Positions 58,221-64,000 of a DNA stretch of 64,000 nt are shown in pieces. Source of the stretch: Ceratodon purpureus (Eukaryota > Streptophyta > Bryopsida > Pseudoditrichales > Ditrichaceae). The stretch covers positions 75,728,934 to 75,792,933 of the forward strand of contig CM026426.1 of NCBI GenBank assembly GCA_014871385.1, in the 5' to 3' direction. The position numbers were made by a program, and so were the translations under genes. The notes beneath the pieces are model-generated. The model did no database searches and was not told the DNA's origin. It saw nothing but the letters and a program-made list of their open reading frames with translations. Within the stretch, counting starts at the first letter, position 1; each line of letters begins with the position of its first letter.

Positions 58221-58520
58221 CTAGTCTAGTAGCCCCTACTCCCCTACTCGGCTGGTAGCCGACTAGGACTAGCCTACTCATCATTTGCATCATTAGGACT
58301 AGGACTTATTTACTCATCATTAGGACTAGTAGCCCCTACTCTCCTACTCGGCTGGTAGCCGACTAGGACTAGCTTACTCATCATTTGCATCATTAGGACT
58401 AGGACTTATTTACTCATCATTAGGACTAGTAGCCCCTACTCTCCTACTCGGTTGGTAGCCGACTAGGACTAGCTTACTTATCATTTTTATCACTAGGACT
58501 AGGACTTATTTCCTCATCAT
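58221..58520 (+). repeat. 100-bp tandem repeat, three copies
   Basis: Exactly 100-bp spacing of CTACTCGGCTGGTAGCCGAC (58245, 58345, 58445; the third has GGTTGG), with GACTAGGACTAGC and CTCATCATT between. Each unit holds an imperfect hairpin, CGGCTGGTAGCCG, that looks like a shortened form of palindrome B. Confidence 0.9.
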
Positions 58521-58809
58521 TTTTATATGTATTTCAAATTCCAGAGGTCGGTTCAGTGAGGAAGAGGTTGGCTCTCCTAGTCGGCGGCCAGCTGACTACA
58601 AAGGACTTCCATTCGTTGTGACCGTGAATACTGTTCATTCTAAACGACGACTCCGGAGTCCTCACAGACGGACACCCCAATGTGAGATGCCTGGCAGTCG
58701 TGTCCACTCAGCGGGTCGCCGACGATCTTCTCTTCACCCGCTTCACTTCACAGATCCACATTTTGCAGAGCAAGTATTTCCTTTTATTAAAACAGATAGA
58801 TTTCTAAGG

Positions 58810-58867
58810 ATAGGGTTTCTAGGGTTTAGGGTTTCCTAGGGATTAGGGTTTCCAGGGTTTAGGGTTC
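58810..58867 (+). repeat. degenerate TTTAGGG telomere-type repeats
   Basis: Mixed TAGGGTTT, CTAGGGTTTAGGGTTT and ATTAGGGTTT units over about 58 bp, on the strand shown as AGGGTTT. This is the plant-type telomere repeat, here interstitial and degenerate. It lies about 240 bp inside the right end of the TIR element. Confidence 0.8.
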
Positions 58868-59076
58868 TCAGTCAGCCACTCGCCGAGAGATTCGACCATG
58901 ACAGTGGGACTGGGATGTCCTCTATTCAACATTATAATAAATTCACTCAAATGATTTTATCCCTTGTAAATGAATTGCATTTTTTCATAAATATTTGACA
59001 TCTTTGTCTTTAAATTTGAGGGATAACACATGAATTGGACGTCTACTGATGATGCAAAGTAGTCCATAATTGAGCG

Positions 59077-59105
59077 TTTTGTCCATAATTACTTAAATAC
59101 CCCTT
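59077..59105 (-). repeat. right terminal inverted repeat
   Basis: Reverse complement begins AAGGGGTATTTAAGTAATT, then ATGGACAAAA, matching the left end at 25 of 29 positions. The subterminal motif GTCCATAATT occurs twice in direct orientation (59062-59071 and 59081-59090), matching the pair at the left end, which is inverted. Confidence 0.85.
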
Positions 59106-62100
59106 AAAACTTTGTGGATTTTAGAGGATTTTCTTGGTAATTTTTGTTTTTTTCGAAAATTAAAAAAACCCGGAAGCCTTTTGTCGTCAACGACAGTAGG
59201 TCCGGGGCGGGGTGTTGGATTTGGGGACTTTGACTTTGTTTTTTATTTTTAATCTTTTGGTTCCATTTTGTATAAAGTCAATGCATGGTTGACAAAATAA
59301 TTTTAATTAAATTGTGAAAATTTTGTAGATTTTAGGGGATTTTCTTGGTAATTTTTGTTTTTTTTGAAAATTAAAAAACCCGCAAGCCTACTGTCGTCAA
59401 TGACAGTAGGTTTGGGGCACGGTGTTGGATTTGGAGATTTTGATTTTGTTTTATATTTTTTAATACTTTTTTGGTTCCATTTTGTATAAAGTCAATGCAT
59501 GGTTGATAAAATAATTTTAATTAAATTGTGAAAACTTTGTGGATTTTAGAGTATTTTCTTGGTAATTTTTGTTTTTCTTGAAGATTTAATAACCGGCAAG
59601 CCTACTTTCGTCAACGACAGTAGGTCCGGGGCAGGGTGGAGGGTTGGGGGATTTTGATTTTGTTTTTTTTTTTTCAATCTTTTTGCTTCCATTTTGTGTA
59701 AAGTCAATGCATGGTAGATAAAATAATTTTAATTAAATTGTGAAAACTTTGTGAATTTTAGAGGATTTTCTTGGTAATTTTTGTTTTTTTCAAAAATTGA
59801 AAAAACCCGCAAGCCTTTTGTCGTCAACGACAGTAGGTCCGGGGCGGGGTGTTGGATTTGGGGACTTTGACTTTGTTTTTTATTTTTTATCTTTTGGTTC
59901 CATTTTGTGTAAAGTCAATGCATGGTTGATAAAATAATTTTAATTAAATTGTGAAAATTTTGTGGATTTTGGGGGATTTTCTTGGTAATTTTTGTTTTTT
60001 TTGAAAATTAAAAAACCCGCGAGCCTACTGTCGTCAATGACAGTGGGTATGGGGCACGGTGTTGGATTTGGAGATTTTGATTTTGTTTAATATTTTTTAA
60101 TACTTTTTTGGTTCCATTTTGTGTAAAGTCAATGCATGGTTGATAAAATAATTTTAATTAAATTGTGAAAACTTTGTGGATTTTAGAGTATTTTCTTCGT
60201 AATTTTTGTTTTTCTTGAAAATTAAAAAACCCCCAAGCCTATTAACGTCAAGGACTGTAGGTCCGGGGCGGGGTGTTGGATTTGAGAACTTTGATTTTGT
60301 GTATTTTCATTTTTATTTTTTTGGTTCCATTTTGTGTACCGTCAATGCATGGTTGATAAAATAATTTTAATTAAATTGTGAAAACTTTGTGGATTTTAGA
60401 GGTATTTCTTGGTAATTTTTCTTTTTTTTGAAAATTAAAAAAATCCACAAGCCTACTGTCGTCAAGGACAGTAGGTACGAGGCGGAGTGTTGGATTTGGG
60501 GATTTTTATTTTGTTTTTTTTTTTAAATTTTTTGGTTCCATTTTGTGTAAAGTCAATGCATGGTTGATAAAAGAATTTTAATTAAATTGTGAAAACTTTT
60601 TAGATTTTAGACGATTCTCTTGGTAATTTTTGTTTTTTTTTAAAATTAAAAAACCCGCAAGCCTACTGTCATCAACGACAGTAGGTCCGGGGCGGGTTGT
60701 TGGATTTGGGGACTTTGACTTTGTTTTTTATTTTTAATCTTTTGGTTCCATTTTGTGTAAAGTCAATGCATGGTTGATAAAATAATTTTAATTAAATTGT
60801 GAAAACTTTGTCTATTTTAGACGATTCTCTTAATAATTTTTGGTTTTTTTAAAAATTAAAAAACCCCGCAAGCCTACTGTCCTCAACGACAGTAGGTTCG
60901 GGGCGGGTTGTTGAATTTGGGGACTTTGACTTTGTTTTTTACTTTTTTATTTTTTTGGTTTCATTTTGTCTAAAGTCAGTGCATGGTTGATAAAATAATT
61001 TTAATAAAATTGTGAAAACTTTGGGGATTTTAGAGGATTTTCTTGGTAATTTTTGTTTTTCTTGAAAATTAAAAAACCCGCAAGCCTACTATCGTTAGCG
61101 ACAGTAGGTCCGGGGCGGGGTGTTGGATATGGGGATTTTGATTTTGTTTTTTATTTTAAAATTTCTTGGTTCCATTTTGTGTAAAGTCAATGCATGGTTG
61201 ATGAAATATTTTTAAGTAAATTGTGAAACTTTGTGAATTTTAGAGGATTTTCTTGGTAATTTTTGTTTTTCTTGAAAATTAAAAAACCCCCAAGCCTACT
61301 GTCGTCTACGACACTAGGTCCGGGGCGGGGTGTTGGATTTTGGGACTTTGACTTTGTTTTTTTTGTTTTTCAATATTTTTGGTTCCATTGTGTGTAAAGT
61401 CAATGCATGGTTGATAAAATAATTTTAATTAAATTGTGAAAACTTTGTGGATTTTAGACGATTCTCTTGGTAATTTTTGTTTTTCTTGAAAATTAAAAAA
61501 CTCGCAAGCCTATTAACGTCAAGGACAGTAGGTCCGGGGCACGGTGTTGGATTATTTAGATTTTGATTTTGTTTTTTATTTTTTAAAACTTTTTTGGTTC
61601 CATTTTGTGTAAAGTCAATGCACGGTTGATAAAATAATTTTAATTAAATTGTGAAAACTTTGTCGATTTTAGACGATTCTCTTGGTAATTTTTGGTTTTT
61701 TTTGAAAATTAGAAAACCCGCACGCCTACTGTTGTCAACGACAATAGGTCTGGGGCAGGGTGTTGGATTTGGGGATTTTGATTTTGTTTTTTTCTTTCAA
61801 TCTTTTTGGTTCCAATTTGTGTAAAGTCAATGCATGGTAAATAAAATAATTTTAATTAAATTGTGAATACTTTGTGAATTTTAGACGATTCTCTTGGTAA
61901 TTTTTGGTTTTTTTTGAAAATTAGAAAACCCGCACGCCTACTGTTGTCAACGACAATAGGTCTGGGGCAGGGTGTTGGATTTGGGGATTTTGATTTTGTT
62001 TTTTTCTTTCAATCTTTTTGGTTCCAATTTGTGTAAAGTCAATGCATGGTAAATAAAATAATTTTAATTAAATTGTGAATACTTTGTGAATTTTAGAGGA

Positions 62101-64000
62101 TTTTCTTGGTAATTTTTGTTTTTTTTGAAAATTAAAAAACCCGCAAGCCTACTGTCATCAACGACAGTAGGTTCGGGGCGGGTTGTTGGATTTGGAGATT
62201 TTGATTTTGTTTTTTTTTTTTTTTTTTTTGGTTTCATTTTGTCTAAAGTCAGTGCATGGTTGATAAAATAATTTTAATAAAATTGTGAAAACTTTGGGGA
62301 TTTTAGAGGATTTTCTTGGTAATTTTTGTTTTTCTTGAAAATTAAAAAACCCCGCAAGCCTACTGTCCTCAACGACAGTAGGTTCGGGGCGGGCTGTTGG
62401 ATTTGGGGACTTTGACTTTGTTTTTTACTTTTTTATTTTTTTGGTTTCATTTTGTCTAAAGTCAGTGCATGGTTGATAAAATAATTTTAATAAAATTGTG
62501 AAAACTTTGGGGATTTTAGAGGATTTTCTTGGTAATTTTTGTTTTTCTTGAAAATTAAAAAACCCGCAAGCCTACTATCGTTAGCGACAGTAGGTCCGGG
62601 GCGGGGTGTTGGATATGGGGATTTTGATTTTGTTTTTTATTTTAAAATTTCTTGGTTCCATTTTGTGTAAAGTCAATGCATGGTTGATGAAATATTTTTA
62701 AGTAAATTGTGAAACTTTGTGAATTTTAGAGGATTTTCTTGGTAATTTTTGTTTTTCTTGAAAATTAAAAAACCCCCAAGCCTACTGTCGTCTACGACAG
62801 TAGGTCCGGGGCGGGGTGTTGGATTTTGGGACTTTGACTTTGTTTTTTTTGTTTTTCAATATTTTTGGTTCCATTGTGTGTAAAGTCAATGCATGGTTGA
62901 TAAAATAATTTTAATTAAATTGTGAAAACTTTGTGGATTTTAGACGATTCTCTTGGTAATTTTTGTTTTTCTTGAAAATTAAAAAACTCGCAAGCCTATT
63001 AACGTCAAGGACAGTAGGTCCGGGGCACGGTGTTGGATTATTTAGATTTTGATTTTGTTTTTTATTTTTTAAAACTTTTTTGGTTCCATTTTGTGTAAAG
63101 TCAATGCACGGTTGATAAAATAATTTTAATTAAATTGTGAAAACTTTGTCGATTTTAGACGATTCTCTTGGTAATTTTTGGTTTTTTTTGAAAATTAGAA
63201 AACCCGCACGCCTACTGTTGTCAACGACAATAGGTCTGGGGCAGGGTGTTGGATTTGGGGATTTTGATTTTGTTTTTTTCTTCAATCTTTTTGGTTCCAA
63301 TTTGTGTAAAGTCAATGCATGGTAAATAAAATAATTTTAATTAAATTGTGAATACTTTGTGAATTTTAGACGATTCTCTTGGTAATTTTTGGTTTTTTTT
63401 GAAAATTAGAAAACCCGCACGCCTACTGTTGTCAACGACAATAGGTCTGGGGCAGGGTGTTGGATTTGGGGATTTTGATTTTGTTTTTTTCTTTCAATCT
63501 TTTTGGTTCCAATTTGTGTAAAGTCAATGCATGGTAAATAAAATAATTTTAATTAAATTGTGAATACTTTGTGAATTTTAGAGGATTTTCTTGGTAATTT
63601 TTGTTTTTTTTGAAAATTAAAAAACCCGCAAGCCTACTGTCATCAACGACAGTAGGTTCGGGGCGGGTTGTTGGATTTGGAGATTTTGATTTTGTTTTTT
63701 TTTTTTTTTTTTTGGTTTCATTTTGTCTAAAGTCAGTGCATGGTTGATAAAATAATTTTAATAAAATTGTGAAAACTTTGGGGATTTTAGAGGATTTTCT
63801 TGGTAATTTTTGTTTTTCTTGAAAATTAAAAAACCCCGCAAGCCTACTGTCCTCAACGACAGTAGGTTCGGGGCGGGCTGTTGGATTTGGGGACTTTGAC
63901 TTTGTTTTTTACTTTTTTATTTTTTTGGTTTCATTTTGTCTAAAGTCAGTGCATGGTTGATAAAATAATTTTAATAAAATTGTGAAAACTTTTGGGGATT
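59106..64000 (+). repeat. about 210-bp satellite, block 2 with higher-order structure
   Basis: About 23 monomers run to the window edge, in the same orientation and register as block 1. Palindrome cores vary (for example CTATCGTTAGCGACAG, CTGTCGTCTACGAC, ATTAACGTCAAGGAC, CTGTTGTCAACGACAA, CTGTCATCAACGAC, CTGTCCTCAACGAC). From about 60.65 kb these variants recur in a fixed order of seven with a period near 1,486 bp (61091 to 62577; 60875 to 62361 to about 63845). Before that, a three-monomer unit of 637 bp repeats (59181 to 59818; 59391 to 60028). ORFs here are shadows. Confidence 0.95.

Larger units (their letters stand above)
43594..58596. repeat. palindrome family B, GTCGGC-N5-GCCGAC, dispersed
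   Basis: Consensus GTCGGCGGGCAGCCGAC, or its reverse GTCGGCTGCCCGCCGAC, with central variants GGACA, GGTCA, GGTCC and TGTCC. Copies start at 43594 (degenerate), 43815, 44658, 44892, 45799, 46184, 47062, 47652, 48502, 49962, 51463, 51536, 51611, 51686, 51761, 51835, 51908, 52850, 52928, 53281, 53638, 54800, 56876, 57083, 57198 and 58580, plus the 58.2-58.5 kb variants. Half sites lie near 48233, 51961, 51981, 52783, 52803 and 58132. They sit in introns, in 3' flanks, in a promoter array and in frame inside exons. None lies outside the 43,307-59,105 element. Confidence 0.95.
43307..59105 (+). mobile_element. 15.8-kb TIR element with DUF7869 and ParB-methyltransferase genes
   Basis: Both ends are visible. 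The left satellite block breaks after TTGTGAAAA (43306) and the right block resumes with AAAACTTTGTGG (59106); the unbroken monomer reads TGTGAAAACTTTGTGG, so the insert sits at one monomer position with a likely AAAA target duplication (the A-run makes its length ambiguous). The ends form 29-bp inverted repeats. Inside: FCP1-like genes (43898-47010, minus), ParB-methyltransferase (47243-51413, minus), a palindrome array and divergent promoter (51463-52965), a DUF7869 gene (52966-56877, plus), an unknown ORF (57527-58048, minus), small tandem repeats and telomere-like DNA. About 30 copies of one 17-bp palindrome are spread from 43.6 to 58.6 kb and do not extend into the satellite. DUF7869 is the best transposase candidate. 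In-frame stops suggest that this copy is ageing. Confidence 0.85.

Noticed and set aside
43594-58596. Palindrome B as bacterial-type intrinsic terminators
   Set aside because: Copies occur inside exons and introns, lack U-tracts, and the genes are nuclear with GT-AG introns.
43307-59105. LTR retrotransposon or virus-like element
   Set aside because: No long terminal repeats, reverse transcriptase, integrase, capsid or polymerase motif was seen; the ends are short inverted repeats.
42451-63325. Repeated 60-residue ORFs in the satellite
   Set aside because: The same shadow frame recurs in several monomers and is broken in others; no start context or splice structure.
1-64000. tRNA or rRNA genes
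   Set aside because: No cloverleaf-like set of A and B boxes or rRNA core sequence was recognised by eye; a covariance-model scan would be needed to exclude them.

Overview
The window is nuclear DNA of a eukaryote in the plant lineage. The evidence is GT-AG introns, a CACTA (En/Spm) transposase with plant-type domains, a Mutator-like transposase with a SWIM finger, and degenerate TTTAGGG telomere-type repeats at 58.8 kb. The style (repeat-dense, few or no housekeeping genes) suggests a charophyte alga or another non-seed streptophyte, but the species cannot be fixed from the sequence. Nearly every recognisable gene belongs to a transposable element, and many reading frames carry stops or frameshifts.

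Layout. 0-4.7 kb: almost nothing recognisable. 4.7-7.3 kb (-): decayed SR-rich gene with a Ptta/En-Spm (Transposase_24-like) segment. 9.2-9.9 kb (+): Lys/Ser/Arg-rich nuclear-type protein fragment. 10.5-16.3 kb (+): decayed CACTA TNP2 transposase. 17.7-18.3 and 19.9-20.4 kb: unidentified broken frames. 20.8-21.9 kb (-): N-terminal part of a Mutator-like transposase, divergent from a long intron-rich gene at 22.4-31.5 kb (+) that joins a ParB/sulfiredoxin-like domain to a DNA methyltransferase domain. The introns and downstream flank of that gene hold repeated copies of the palindrome TGGCGCCGGCGCCA. 36.5-40.2 kb (-): Mutator-like transposase with a SWIM finger and two in-frame TAG codons. 40.8-42.0 kb: two first-exon-like ORFs. 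42.3-43.3 and 59.1-64.0 kb: one tandem satellite of about 210 bp.

The most notable object is a 15.8-kb element at 43,307-59,105. It interrupts the satellite at a single monomer position, so the two flanks rejoin in register. It has 29-bp terminal inverted repeats (25 of 29 matching) and subterminal 10-bp repeats. It encodes a DUF7869-type (RNase H/DDE-like) putative transposase (+), a second ParB-methyltransferase fusion (-), three degenerate FCP1-like phosphatase paralogues (-) and one unknown ORF. About 30 copies of a 17-bp palindrome (GTCGGC-5 nt-GCCGAC) are scattered through it: in introns, near the 3' ends of genes, in frame inside exons, and as a 75-bp iterated array in the divergent promoter beside the ParB-methyltransferase gene.

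The working idea is inference: each ParB-methyltransferase gene travels with its own dispersed palindrome, resembling a parB gene with parS sites. The ParB-like domain would bind the element's own sites, and the methyltransferase could mark them.
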